Shown: positions 7,809 through 18,641, counted from the stretch's first letter. The stretch is DNA of 64,000 nt from Actinoallomurus liliacearum (GCF_039542035.1 NZ_BAABHJ010000023.1:491426-555425), one strand, 5' to 3'. Notes: generated by a model not told the origin, from the sequence alone. A program made the numbers and translations.

Positions 7809-9254
7809 ATGATCGCGAAGCCTGACCACCTGTTCGATCGGGATTACGAGTGGCGTCACCTGGCGGCCTTCGTCTCCCGGGAGCCGGATCGGCCGCAGCT
7901 CGGAGTGGTGAGCGGTCGACGGCGGCAGGGGAAGACTTACCTGCTGGAGGCCCTCACACGAGAGTGTGACGGCTTCTACTTCGGCGCCACAGAGGCGACC
8001 GAGACCGAATCGCTGGCGCTCTTCGCGAACGCACTGTCCGAATATCTCGATGCGCCCGTACCCTTGCGGTTCACCGGGTGGGACGAAGCGGTCACTTATC
8101 TCTTTTCCGTCGCCGCTTCCCTCCGTGGACCGGTGGTCATCGACGAATTTTCGTACCTTTGCAAGGCGTCACCCGCCCTGCCCTCGATCCTGCAGCGAGA
8201 GCTGGATCGCGGGGTGTCGCGGCACACCCCGATCTCGATACTGCTCTGTGGCTCCGCGATGTCGGTGATGGGCGGGCTGCTCGGAGGAAGCGCACCGCTG
8301 CGCGGCCGAGCAAACCTCGAACTCGTCCTACGACCTTTCGAGTACCCGCTGGCAGCGCGCTTCTGGGGAGTTACCGGGCCGCGGCTCGCGGTGCTGCTGC
8401 ACGCGATCGTGGGAGGTACGCCGGCCTACCGCAGATTCGTCAACGACCGGAGTCCGGACGGTCTCGATGATTTCGACGATTGGGTCCTTGAAACCGTGCT
8501 GGACCCCGGAACACCGCTGTTCCGGGAAGCGCGCTACCTCCTGGAGGAGGAGGCCGACGTCCGCGACACCGCCCTTTATCACTCGATCCTTGCCGCCGTC
8601 GCGAGCGGTAACAACACCAGGGGCGGGATCGCGGGTTACATCGGCCGAAAGGCCGCCGACATCGGGCACCACCTCAACGTTCTGGAGGACAGTTGCCTGA
8701 TTCGCCGGGACGCGGATCTGTTCCGGCGCGGACGATCCCGCTACCGCATCGCCGAACCGCTGATCGTTTTCTATGAGGTCGTGATGCGTCCACGGTGGGG
8801 TCTGCTGGAGAGCGGTCGAGCCGGGCCGATCTGGGCGGACGCCGCGCCGCGCTTCTCTTCCCAGGTCGTAGGGCCGCATTTCGAGCAGATGTGCCGCGAG
8901 TTCGCAATGCTCGCGCCGAGCCGCTTCTTCGGCGATCTCCCCGGCGATGTGGGTGCCGGGGTGGTGAGCGGGGGACGTGAACAAATCGAGGTGGACGTCG
9001 TCGTCTTGGGACCCGCGATCCCCGGTGAGCCGCGCCGGGTCCTGTCCCTCGGCGAGTGCAAGTGGGGTGAGGCGATGGGCGTCCGGCACGTCGACCGTCT
9101 GCGCCGGGCCCGGGACCTGCTGGGCGGCCGAGGGTACGACGTTCGCGACACCGTCCTCGCCTGCTACAGCGGGATCGGCTTCGACGAACGGTTGCAGGAC
9201 AATTCGGACAGCATCGCGTTGATCGGCCTCGATACCTTGTACGAGGTCGACTGA
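7809..9254 (+). CDS. archaeal-type AAA ATPase with C-terminal DUF234-like domain
   Basis: A stand-alone P-loop ATPase of 481 residues. The N-terminal ATPase (about 1-240) has Walker A as SGRRRQGKTYLLE and Walker B as GPVVIDEFSYL, with a sensor-like ILLCGSAMSVM. A winged-helix linker follows (GNNTRGGIAGYIGRKAADI, then LEDSCLIRRD). The C-terminal part has a nuclease-like segment (QIEVDVVVLGP, then LSLGECKWGEAMG), which resembles the E-x(n)-D..ECK pattern of PD-(D/E)xK folds. This architecture matches PF01637/DUF234 proteins, whose biological role is unsettled. GGAG lies about 6 bases before the ATG. Codon use is less C-ending than in the neighbours, which suggests acquisition. Confidence 0.85.
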   Translation: MIAKPDHLFDRDYEWRHLAAFVSREPDRPQLGVVSGRRRQGKTYLLEALTRECDGFYFGATEATETESLALFANALSEYLDAPVPLRFTGWDEAVTYLFSVAASLRGPVVIDEFSYLCKASPALPSILQRELDRGVSRHTPISILLCGSAMSVMGGLLGGSAPLRGRANLELVLRPFEYPLAARFWGVTGPRLAVLLHAIVGGTPAYRRFVNDRSPDGLDDFDDWVLETVLDPGTPLFREARYLLEEEADVRDTALYHSILAAVASGNNTRGGIAGYIGRKAADIGHHLNVLEDSCLIRRDADLFRRGRSRYRIAEPLIVFYEVVMRPRWGLLESGRAGPIWADAAPRFSSQVVGPHFEQMCREFAMLAPSRFFGDLPGDVGAGVVSGGREQIEVDVVVLGPAIPGEPRRVLSLGECKWGEAMGVRHVDRLRRARDLLGGRGYDVRDTVLACYSGIGFDERLQDNSDSIALIGLDTLYEVD

Positions 9255-9316
9255 GGCAGACGGGCTGCATCGGTTACGGTGGGCGCGGGAAGATCACCGG
9301 CAGCGGAGGGGCGGGT

Positions 9317-9871
9317 GTGAACGAACGCATGACCCGCGGCCTCCGAATGCTGCTCCTTCTCTTCGGCATTCTGGGGTTCGCCGTCGACCCCGCGATCGCC
9401 GCGCACGCGTCCGCGGCCATCCCGGCGGCGACCGTCTCAGTCTCGGTGGTCGATGCCCAACCAACGGCCGCGGCCTGGCTGGTGGCCGATCCGCAGCCGG
9501 CGGTCGATGACCGGTCGGCGGGCGATACCCGACCGGCCGATGTCTCCGGGGGCGTTACGGCGGCCGGTGCCTCTGGGGCTAGGTCCGTCATGGTCGCGGC
9601 CGTGTCCGGGTCGGCGTATGCCACGGCGGCGAGCGTTTCCAGTGGCGTCGTACTCGCCGCCAAGGGCGGCGCGCCTCGGGCTCGGGTCGCGACGGGTGTC
9701 TCGTCGCCGGCACATACCGCGTCGGCCGGTCCGGTGGTTCTCGCCGGGCGGGTGGCGGCCGGGGCCGACCGGCGCTTGGTCGGGACGGTCGTCGATGCGG
9801 TGCGGGCGCCGGGTGGGACGGCGCCGCTCACTCCGCGCGGGCGCGGGCCGCCCTCCATCACGGGTTCCTGA
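9317..9871 (+). CDS. putative secreted low-complexity protein, unknown function
   Basis: A GTG start at 9317 with GGAGG upstream gives 184 residues. The N-terminus is a plausible Sec signal peptide: basic NERMTRGLR, a hydrophobic stretch MLLLLFGILGFAV, and cleavage near AIAAHA. The rest is Ala/Val/Gly/Ser-rich with no recognised domain. An antisense frame is also open across the same DNA, so coding is supported mainly by the signal peptide and the ribosome site. It lies upstream of the SecDF gene and may be co-transcribed unless the hairpin at 9916 terminates. Confidence 0.5.
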   Translation: MNERMTRGLRMLLLLFGILGFAVDPAIAAHASAAIPAATVSVSVVDAQPTAAAWLVADPQPAVDDRSAGDTRPADVSGGVTAAGASGARSVMVAAVSGSAYATAASVSSGVVLAAKGGAPRARVATGVSSPAHTASAGPVVLAGRVAAGADRRLVGTVVDAVRAPGGTAPLTPRGRGPPSITGS

Positions 9872-9915
9872 TCCTTATCCCGCCGGGCCTGACGGGCACG
9901 GCGGGGTTCCATCAT

Positions 9916-9933
9916 GGCCCGGTCATCCGGGCC
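9916..9933. terminator. short hairpin between the secreted-protein gene and SecDF
   Basis: GGCCCGG-TCAT-CCGGGCC is a perfect 7-base stem with a 4-base loop, 45 bases after the upstream stop and 20-40 bases before the possible SecDF starts. It could act as a terminator or attenuator. Confidence 0.4.
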
Positions 9934-9971
9934 GGCCCGTATGGAGGCATTCCATTTCTCGTGCCACGGCG

Positions 9972-11606
9972 GTGCGAGCGCTCCTGGCGTTCGCCATCAT
10001 CGCCGCCTCAGTTCTCATCGCCCTCACCACGTCTCCGCGTCTCGGACTGGACCTGCGCGGAGGCACTCAGATCGTGTTGCAGACCCACGACTCCCCGTAC
10101 GCGAAGGCCGATCGGGGGTCCACCGACCGTGCCGTGGAGGTGCTGCGCAAGCGGATCGACGCCCTCGGGCTGTCGGAGCCGACGCTGACCCGCTCCGGCG
10201 ATCAGCGCATCATCGTCGAACTGCCCGGCGTCCAGGACGCCCGGCAGGCCATGGAGGTCATCGGGCGTACCGCGCAGTTGTCCTTCCGGCCGGTGGTGTC
10301 CAGCGGCGGTCAGGCCATGCCCGACGAGATGGGGCGGCCGCTGCGGGTCGGGTCCGTCGCGCTGACCGGGGAGGAGGTCGGCAGGGCGCAGGCCGGGTTC
10401 GATCCGCAGGACCTGCGCGGCTGGTTCGTCTCGGTCGGCTTCCGCCATGACGCGGCGTGGCAGCGGCTGACCGCGAAGGCGGCCTGCGCCGAACCGGGTG
10501 ATCCGGCGCGCCGGGTCGCCATCCTCCTCGACGACAAGGTCATCTCGTCGCCGCAGGTCGACCCGGGCGTACGCTGCGGAACCGGCATCACCGGTGGATC
10601 GACGCAGATCACCGGGCGGTTCGGGGAGAAGGAGGCCAAGGACCTCGCGGCGCTGATCCAGGGCGGGGCGCTGCCGGTGCCGGTCGGCGTCGCCGAGCAG
10701 CGTACGGTCGGGCCGACCCTCGGGGCGGAGGCGATCGACGCGAGCGCCCGCGCCGCGGTGATCGGGGTCCTGCTCACGGCGCTGTTCGTGATCTGGATGT
10801 ACCGCCTGATGGGCGTGGTCGCCACGGTGGCGCTCGCCTCGTACGCGCTGATCTCGTACGCCGTGCTCAGCGCGATTGGCGCCACCCTCACGCTGCCGGG
10901 GCTGGCCGGGTTCGTGCTGGCCATCGGCATGGCGGTCGACGCGAACGTGCTGGTCTTCGAGCGGGCCCGGGAGGAGTACGCCGCGCTGCCGCGTAGGGGA
11001 GTGCGGTCCGCGCTGACCCGGGGGTTCCGCAACGCCTGGTCGGCCATCGCGGATTCGAACATGACGACCCTGCTCGCCGCCGGCCTGCTGTTCTACCTCG
11101 CCTCGGGGCCGGTCCGCGGGTTCGGCGTCACGCTGTCGATCGGTGTGCTGGCCTCGTTCGTGTCGGCGCTGCTGGTCACGCGGGTGCTCGCCGAGTGGGC
11201 GACCGGCTGGCGGGCCGTCGCCGCGCGCCCGTCGCTGACGGGGCTGGCCGGTGCCGGGCGGGTTCGGCGGTGGATCGAGCGGCGGAACCCGGACCTGATG
11301 CGGCGTCGCCGTCTCTGGCTGTCGGTCTCGGCGGCCGCGGTGCTGCTGGCGATCACCGGGATCGCCGTACGCGGACTGAACCTCGGGGTGGAGTTCACCG
11401 GGGGTCGGCTGGTCGAGTACTCCACGAGCCGGCCGGTCGGCGCGGACGCCGCGCGCCGGGTCGTGTCGGACGCAGGGTTCCCGCACGCCGTCGTCCAGGC
11501 GTCCGGCAAGGACGGCGTGTCCGTCCGTACGCAGAACCTCAGTGACCAGCAGGAACGGCGGATCGAGGCGGCACTCCGGCGCGACGGCGGGACCGTGACC
11601 AAGTAG
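9972..11606 (+). CDS. secD: SecDF fusion, SecD half plus SecF N-terminal part, ending at an in-frame TAG
   Basis: Membrane subunit that uses the proton-motive force to help SecYEG pull proteins across the membrane. The 544 residues contain TM1 (LLAFAIIAASVLIAL), the SecD signature GLDLRGGTQIVL, the periplasmic P1 domain, the block FGEKEAKDLAALIQGGALP, five TMs with MAVDANVLVFERAREE, then SecF TM1 and its head (GLNLGVEFTGGRLVEY). The frame stops at TAG 11604-11606 but continues directly as RDEKVGPSM into the SecF membrane domain, so one codon splits the fusion. GTG 9972 is used as start but has no ribosome site; an ATT at 9954 has GGAGG 6 bases upstream. Actinomycetes often keep such a SecDF fusion besides separate secD and secF. 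Confidence 0.88.
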   Translation: MRALLAFAIIAASVLIALTTSPRLGLDLRGGTQIVLQTHDSPYAKADRGSTDRAVEVLRKRIDALGLSEPTLTRSGDQRIIVELPGVQDARQAMEVIGRTAQLSFRPVVSSGGQAMPDEMGRPLRVGSVALTGEEVGRAQAGFDPQDLRGWFVSVGFRHDAAWQRLTAKAACAEPGDPARRVAILLDDKVISSPQVDPGVRCGTGITGGSTQITGRFGEKEAKDLAALIQGGALPVPVGVAEQRTVGPTLGAEAIDASARAAVIGVLLTALFVIWMYRLMGVVATVALASYALISYAVLSAIGATLTLPGLAGFVLAIGMAVDANVLVFERAREEYAALPRRGVRSALTRGFRNAWSAIADSNMTTLLAAGLLFYLASGPVRGFGVTLSIGVLASFVSALLVTRVLAEWATGWRAVAARPSLTGLAGAGRVRRWIERRNPDLMRRRRLWLSVSAAAVLLAITGIAVRGLNLGVEFTGGRLVEYSTSRPVGADAARRVVSDAGFPHAVVQASGKDGVSVRTQNLSDQQERRIEAALRRDGGTVTK

Positions 11607-11630
11607 CGCGACGAGAAGGTCGGGCCGAGC

Positions 11631-12131
11631 ATGGGCAGTGAGCTGCGGAACAAGGCGGTGATCGCGCTTGGCGCCGCGCTCGGCGGGCAGCTCGTCTACC
11701 TGGCGATCCGGTTCCGGTGGACGTTCGGGGCCGGTGCGGTGCTGGCGATGCTGCACGACGTCGTCATCGTCACCGGGCTGTTCGCCTGGACGGGCAGGCC
11801 CGTCGACGGGATCTTCCTCGCGGCGCTGCTCACGATCATCGGCTACTCGGTGAACGACTCGGTCGTGGTCTTCGACCGGATCCGGGAGCTGCGGTCGGCG
11901 GAGCCGGACGCCCCGTTCGCCCGGGTCGCGAACCGCGCCGCGCTGCAGACGGTGCCGCGTACGGTCAACACCGGCATGGGAGCGATCTTCATCCTGGCGG
12001 CGCTCGCCCTGTTCGGGGGCGACTCGCTGACGGACTTCGCGGTGGCGCTGCTGGCCGGGATCCTCGTCGGGACCTGGTCGAGCGTGTTCACGGCGACGCC
12101 GGTCGCGCTCGTCATGGAGAGGGCGGACTGA
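11631..12131 (+). CDS. secF: SecF membrane domain, 3' part of the split SecDF fusion
   Basis: This is the remainder of SecF in the same frame as the preceding gene: 166 residues from the first in-frame ATG after the TAG. It carries SecF TM2-TM6, with ELRNKAVIALGAAL, AIRFRWTFGAGAVLAMLHD and the signature IIGYSVNDSVVVFDRIRE. The conserved VGPS motif that normally begins this segment lies upstream of the ATG (11619-11630), so an independent start here would lose it. Only a weak AAGG lies about 11 bases before the ATG. Function requires read-through, reinitiation or association of two halves; otherwise it is a pseudogene fragment. Confidence 0.75.
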   Translation: MGSELRNKAVIALGAALGGQLVYLAIRFRWTFGAGAVLAMLHDVVIVTGLFAWTGRPVDGIFLAALLTIIGYSVNDSVVVFDRIRELRSAEPDAPFARVANRAALQTVPRTVNTGMGAIFILAALALFGGDSLTDFAVALLAGILVGTWSSVFTATPVALVMERAD

Positions 12132-12142
12132 CTTTGGCGTCA

Positions 12143-12174
12143 CCCGGTGCCGGGAGGGGGGAACCGGCACCGGG
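12143..12174. terminator. terminator hairpin after SecDF
   Basis: CCCGGTGCCGG and CCGGCACCGGG form a perfect 11-base stem around a 10-base loop, 11 bases after the SecF stop. The convergent GH15 gene ends 142 bases further on. Confidence 0.75.
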
Positions 12175-12315
12175 TTCCGCTGGGGCCTGGCGGGGCCGTT
12201 ACTGAACGGTAGGGTTCACCGTCGCACGGGTCAATGCCCGCTTATGGCCGCAACTCAGGCCTTTCTCGCTATTTGCTGTGTCTGTTATGTTCGATGATTC
12301 GGCTTTTCTGGGCGG

Positions 12316-14235
12316 TCAGATACGGGGGACCTCGCGCAGCTCCTCCTCCGCGCGGATGACGTGCATCACCGCGTTGATCAGCGCCAGGTGGGTGAACGCC
12401 TGCGGGAAGTTGCCCAGGTGCCGGCCGCTGTGCGCGTCGATCTCCTCGGCGTACAGCTGAAGCGGGCTGGCGTAGGACAGCAGCTTCTCGCACATGGCCT
12501 TGGCACGCTCCAACTCGCCGATCAGTACCAGCGAGGACACCAGCCAGAACGAGCAGATCGTGAACGTGCCCTCCTCGGAGTCGAACCCGTCGTCCGTCTC
12601 CGTGGCCCGGTAGCGCAGCACGAGATCGTCCTGGGTCAGCTCGTCGGCGATCGCGAAGACCGTCTCGCGGACCCGCTTGTCGTCCGGGGGCAGGAAGCCG
12701 AGCATCGGGATGAGCAGCACCGACGCGTCGAGCGACTTCGTGCCGTAGTACTGGACGAAGACGCCGCGCTCGTCGACGGCGTTCTCGAGGATGTCGGCGT
12801 GGATCTCGTCCGCGGCCCGCTGCCAGCGCTCCGCCCGCTCGTGGTCGCCGCGGATCTGGGCGAGCTGGGAGCCGCGGTGGGCGGCGAGCCAGCAGAAGAG
12901 CTTGGACGAGGTGAAGTGCTGCGGCTCGCCGCGTACCTCCCACATGCCGCGGTCGGGGAAGCGCCAGTGCTCGAGAGCGGCCTCGACCTGCTTCACGATT
13001 ATCGTCCACAGCCGGTCGTCGAGCCGGTCGCGCTTGCGGACGTACAGGTAGATGGAGCCGATGATCGCGCCCCAGACGTCGTGCTGCTGCTGGACGTACG
13101 CGCCGTTGCCGATGCGCACGGGACGCGCGCCGTCGTACCCGTGGAGGTGGTCGAGTGTGGACTCCTCCAGTTCGGCGCGGCCGTCGATGCCGTACATGAT
13201 CTGCAGGTGGCCGCCCGCGGCCTCGGCGACGTCGGTGATGAAGTGGAAGAAGTCGTTGGCCTCCCAGTCGAAGCCCAGCGTGTAGAAGGCCCACAGGGCC
13301 ATCGTCGAGTCGCGGATCCAGGTGTAGCGGTAGTCCCAGTTGCGGTCACCACCCGGCGCCTCCGGCAGGGAGGTGGTCGCCGCCGCCGCGACGGCGCCCG
13401 TCGGCGCGTACGTCAGGCCCTTGAGCGTGAGCGCGCTGCGCTGCAGGTGCGCCCGCCAGGGGTGGTCGGGGAAGCGGCCCCGGTCGAGCCAGTGCTGCCA
13501 GTGGTGGACGGTCCAGGTGAGCCGCTCCTGGGCCTCGTCGCACGACTGCGGCGGCCGGTGCTCGCTCCACGACAGCGCCACGAACCGGCTCTCGCCCTCT
13601 TTCAGGAGCGTACGGGCGGTGGCGAGGGAGCCCTCGAACCCGATGTTCAGGTCGCTGGTGAGCCGCAGATCGATGCCGTTCCCCTTGGCCACGGCCTCGT
13701 GGTAGCCGACGCCGGTGTGCTCCCACTTGGCGCTCTTCCGGCCGTAGTCGAAGATCGGCATGCAGTCCAGGCGCACCTGCGCCTGGCCGTTCTCGCAGCG
13801 GATGACGCGCAGCAGCACATGGTCGGCGTCATAGTCGGTCGGGGTGCGGCGATGGGTGTGGGACCGCTGGTCCTCGTGATGCCACGGGCCCATGAGCAGG
13901 GCGTCGAGGACGACGAGCCAGCCGCCCGGCGTCCACCAGGTGGTCTCCAGCACCATCGTGCCGGGGATATAGCGACGGGCGGCGGGCACCTCGATGCCCG
14001 CGGGCCCGACGCGGAAGTATCCGGCGTCGCGGTCGAGTAGCGAGCCGAACACGCTCGGGGAGTCCATGCGCGGCAGGCACATCCACTCGATATTGCCGCT
14101 CGGGGCCACCAGCGCGGTGGTCTCGGTGTCGGACAGGAACCCGTAATCGGCGATCGGCGCGAACGCCTCACCAGCCCCGGGATTGGTCACAGGCCTCATC
14201 CGCACATCATCCCGCAGCCGTGGCAGCGTCTGCAC
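12316..14235 (-). CDS. glycoside hydrolase family 15 protein (glucoamylase/trehalase-like)
   Basis: A cytoplasmic GH15 enzyme of 639 residues, the length of actinobacterial GH15 trehalases and glucan alpha-1,4-glucosidases. The N-terminal beta-sandwich region starts with IADYGFLSDTETTALV and IEWMCLPRMDSPSVFGSLL. The (alpha/alpha)6 barrel carries WDYRYTWIRDSTMALWAFY, MWEVRGEPQHFTSSKLF and EEGTFTICSFWLVSS; the latter two contain the expected catalytic-acid and base positions. The GTG at 14235 has GGAG 7 bases upstream; an in-frame ATG at 14199 is the alternative. Trehalose versus maltodextrin specificity cannot be settled from sequence alone. Confidence 0.88.
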   Translation of the reverse strand: MQTLPRLRDDVRMRPVTNPGAGEAFAPIADYGFLSDTETTALVAPSGNIEWMCLPRMDSPSVFGSLLDRDAGYFRVGPAGIEVPAARRYIPGTMVLETTWWTPGGWLVVLDALLMGPWHHEDQRSHTHRRTPTDYDADHVLLRVIRCENGQAQVRLDCMPIFDYGRKSAKWEHTGVGYHEAVAKGNGIDLRLTSDLNIGFEGSLATARTLLKEGESRFVALSWSEHRPPQSCDEAQERLTWTVHHWQHWLDRGRFPDHPWRAHLQRSALTLKGLTYAPTGAVAAAATTSLPEAPGGDRNWDYRYTWIRDSTMALWAFYTLGFDWEANDFFHFITDVAEAAGGHLQIMYGIDGRAELEESTLDHLHGYDGARPVRIGNGAYVQQQHDVWGAIIGSIYLYVRKRDRLDDRLWTIIVKQVEAALEHWRFPDRGMWEVRGEPQHFTSSKLFCWLAAHRGSQLAQIRGDHERAERWQRAADEIHADILENAVDERGVFVQYYGTKSLDASVLLIPMLGFLPPDDKRVRETVFAIADELTQDDLVLRYRATETDDGFDSEEGTFTICSFWLVSSLVLIGELERAKAMCEKLLSYASPLQLYAEEIDAHSGRHLGNFPQAFTHLALINAVMHVIRAEEELREVPRI

Positions 14236-14370
14236 CTGCGCGCTCCGCGCCGAGGGCTATTGGGGCGAAATGGGGGGAATGTCGGTATTGGAATAGACCA
14301 CTACACCGGTGCTGACCTGCGCAAAGATCGATGAGCGCTGACAGTGACGATCGTTTCACCGAGAGCTGGG

Positions 14371-14376
14371 TAGAGT
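14371..14376 (+). promoter_or_regulatory. candidate -10 element of ppdK
   Basis: TAGAGT matches TANNNT, 39 bases upstream of the ppdK ATG in the divergent gap between the GH15 and ppdK genes. No clear -35 box is seen. Confidence 0.35.
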
Positions 14377-14415
14377 CGCCGCATTCAGCGTGGACCGGAG
14401 GGAAAAGAGTCTCCC

Positions 14416-17076
<2,661 letters not shown>

Positions 17077-17109
17077 ACCACCGACCCGGCCGACCGCGTC
17101 TAACGGGTC

Positions 17110-18054
17110 GTGCGAGACGGAGGAGCGATCACCGAACGACCTGACCGTGGCGAGCCCACGGTCGAGCTCGGCCGGGACACCTCGGGTGTCCCGGCCGAAC
17201 CGGCGCGTACCCGCAACGACCTGCCGCAGTGGCGGCCCGACCCCACGCGGCAGGACCTGCCCCGTCGCGGACGCGACGAAGAGAACCCCCAGGACGACCG
17301 GACGAGCGTGCTCGAGCCGCCACGGGAGTACGCGAACCGGCGCGCCGCGGACGACGTGGACGGCGGCGGCCCGGACGACTTCGACGGCGGCGGCCCGGAC
17401 GCGGCCGAGCGCGGCGGCGCGACCGAACCCCGGCCGCGCCGGCGTTCCGGATGGCGGTGGGTGCGGCGGGTGGTCTACCTGCTGCTCGTCCTGATCATCG
17501 GTACGCCGCTGTTCGCCGGGTTCCGCGTCTGGTACGTCGCCCGGCAGGACGACCACCGGCACTCCGACGCGATCATCGTGCTCGGCGCGGCGCAGTACAA
17601 CGGCAAGCCCTCGGCCGTGCTCGAGTGGCGGCTGACGCACGCCCTGAAGCTGTACCGCGAGGGCGTGGCCCCGCACATCGTCACGGTCGGCGGCAACCGG
17701 CCCGGGGACAACTACACCGAGGCCGGCACCGGCAAGGCGTGGCTGAACGAGCACGGCGTGCCGAACAACCGGATCGTGGCGGTGCGCAGCGGCAGCGACA
17801 CCCTGCAGAGCATGATCGACGTGGGCAAGGAGTACAAGCGGCAGGGATGGCACACCGCCGTCATCGTCACCGACCCCTGGCACGCGCTGCGCTCCCGCAC
17901 GATGGCCGACGACAACGGGATCAAGGCGGTCACCTCGCCGACCCGCAGCGGGCCCACCGTCGGCACCCGGGACACTCAGTTCCACTACATCGTCCGCGAG
18001 ACGGGCGGCTACCTCTGGTACGTGTTCATCGGCCGCTGGCGCGGCGACTCCTGA
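17110..18054 (+). CDS. YdcF/DUF218 family membrane protein
   Basis: A 314-residue protein with a long hydrophilic N-terminus (about 115 residues, with an imperfect GGGPD repeat), one TM helix (VVYLLLVLIIGTPLFAGF, about 118-137) and a C-terminal DUF218 domain. Conserved DUF218 segments are DAIIVLGAAQYNGKPS, HIVTVGGNRPGD, TLQSMIDVG and VIVTDPWHALRS. Members such as E. coli YdcF and SanA bind nucleotides or affect envelope and vancomycin tolerance, but the reaction is not established. The GTG start at 17110 lies 33 bases after ppdK, so co-transcription is possible. The TGA stop abuts the -35 box of the next gene. Confidence 0.82.
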   Translation: MRDGGAITERPDRGEPTVELGRDTSGVPAEPARTRNDLPQWRPDPTRQDLPRRGRDEENPQDDRTSVLEPPREYANRRAADDVDGGGPDDFDGGGPDAAERGGATEPRPRRRSGWRWVRRVVYLLLVLIIGTPLFAGFRVWYVARQDDHRHSDAIIVLGAAQYNGKPSAVLEWRLTHALKLYREGVAPHIVTVGGNRPGDNYTEAGTGKAWLNEHGVPNNRIVAVRSGSDTLQSMIDVGKEYKRQGWHTAVIVTDPWHALRSRTMADDNGIKAVTSPTRSGPTVGTRDTQFHYIVRETGGYLWYVFIGRWRGDS

Positions 18055-18085
18055 TTGACCTCAACCTTGGTCGAGGTCCTAGCCT
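18055..18085 (+). promoter_or_regulatory. SoxR/MerR-type promoter-operator of the PPOX gene
   Basis: TTGACC (18055-18060) and TAGCCT (18080-18085) are separated by 19 bases, the long spacer typical of MerR-family promoters. The spacer holds a 22-base dyad (18057-18078) with arms GACCTCAACC and GGTCGAGGTC, one mismatch, which closely resembles the actinobacterial SoxR box (CCTCAAG..CTTGAGG). The predicted transcript starts almost at the ATG. Confidence 0.7.
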
Positions 18086-18093
18086 CGGGAGTC

Positions 18094-18513
18094 ATGATCT
18101 TCACTGACAGGGAACGCGCGTATCTGGCCGGACAGAACCTCGGCCGCCTGGCGACCGTCGCCGCCGACGGGGCCGTCCAGGTACGGCCGGTCGGCTTCCG
18201 GCTCAACGAGGACGACACGATCGACATCGGCGGGCCGAACCTGAGCGCCAGCCAGAAGTACCGCAACGCCCAGGCCAACCCCGTGGTGGCGTTCGTCGTC
18301 GACGACATGACCCCCGACGAGCCGGGGGCGGTCCGGCCCGGCTGGGGTCGCGGCGTCGAGATCCGGGGCCGCGCCGAGACCCTGGCCGTCGAGGAGCCGC
18401 CGCTGGCGCCGGGCTTCTTCAGCAATGAGGTGATCCGTATCCATCCCCGGCGCGTCAACAGCTGGCACATCGATCCGGACCATCCGGGGCTGAACGTCCG
18501 GAACGTCGACTGA
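18094..18513 (+). CDS. PPOX-class F420/FMN-dependent oxidoreductase
   Basis: A split-barrel flavin/F420-binding protein of 139 residues. The ATG at 18094 is preferred over an upstream TTG that belongs to the -35 box. The sequence MIFTDRERAYLAGQNLGRLATVAADGAVQVRPVG-type opening, then SASQKYRNAQANPVVAFVVDD and the C-terminal RIHPRRVNSWHID, matches the actinobacterial PPOX-class probable F420-dependent enzymes. They reduce or bind small redox compounds; the substrate here is unknown. The gene stands behind a SoxR-like promoter, which suggests induction by redox-active compounds. The transcript is probably nearly leaderless. Confidence 0.85.
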   Translation: MIFTDRERAYLAGQNLGRLATVAADGAVQVRPVGFRLNEDDTIDIGGPNLSASQKYRNAQANPVVAFVVDDMTPDEPGAVRPGWGRGVEIRGRAETLAVEEPPLAPGFFSNEVIRIHPRRVNSWHIDPDHPGLNVRNVD

Positions 18514-18604
18514 GGAGCCGGGTTTCGGGCCGCTCGAACCGAATTTCCGGTCAAAGCGGACAACGTGTGGTCTACGCACTGACGAGCGGTCCGCCGGAGC
18601 CGCG

Positions 18605-18641
18605 ATCCAATTAACAAGAAAGCTTCTTAAGAATATTGACG
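18605..18641 (+). promoter_or_regulatory. AT-rich promoter pocket upstream of the first chitinase gene
   Basis: An unusually AT-rich stretch in the 283-bp gap before the chitinase gene. It holds AAGAAAGCTTCTT, a near-perfect inverted repeat, and ends with TTGACG (18636-18641), a candidate -35 box. The -10 box is unclear. An isolated TGGTCTA nearby (about 18568) recalls a DasR half-site but is too short to call. Confidence 0.4.

Noticed and set aside
9274..9915. A 213-codon minus-strand ORF opposite the secreted low-complexity gene
   Set aside because: It has no signal peptide, ribosome site or domain. The plus-strand reading has both a signal peptide and GGAGG.
10008..12170. A 720-codon minus-strand frame across the split SecDF
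   Set aside because: It is the antisense shadow of SecDF. The plus strand carries all conserved SecD and SecF motifs on both sides of the TAG.
18560..18580. A DasR operator upstream of the first chitinase
   Set aside because: Only the half-site TGGTCTA is present; the other half of the palindrome does not match.
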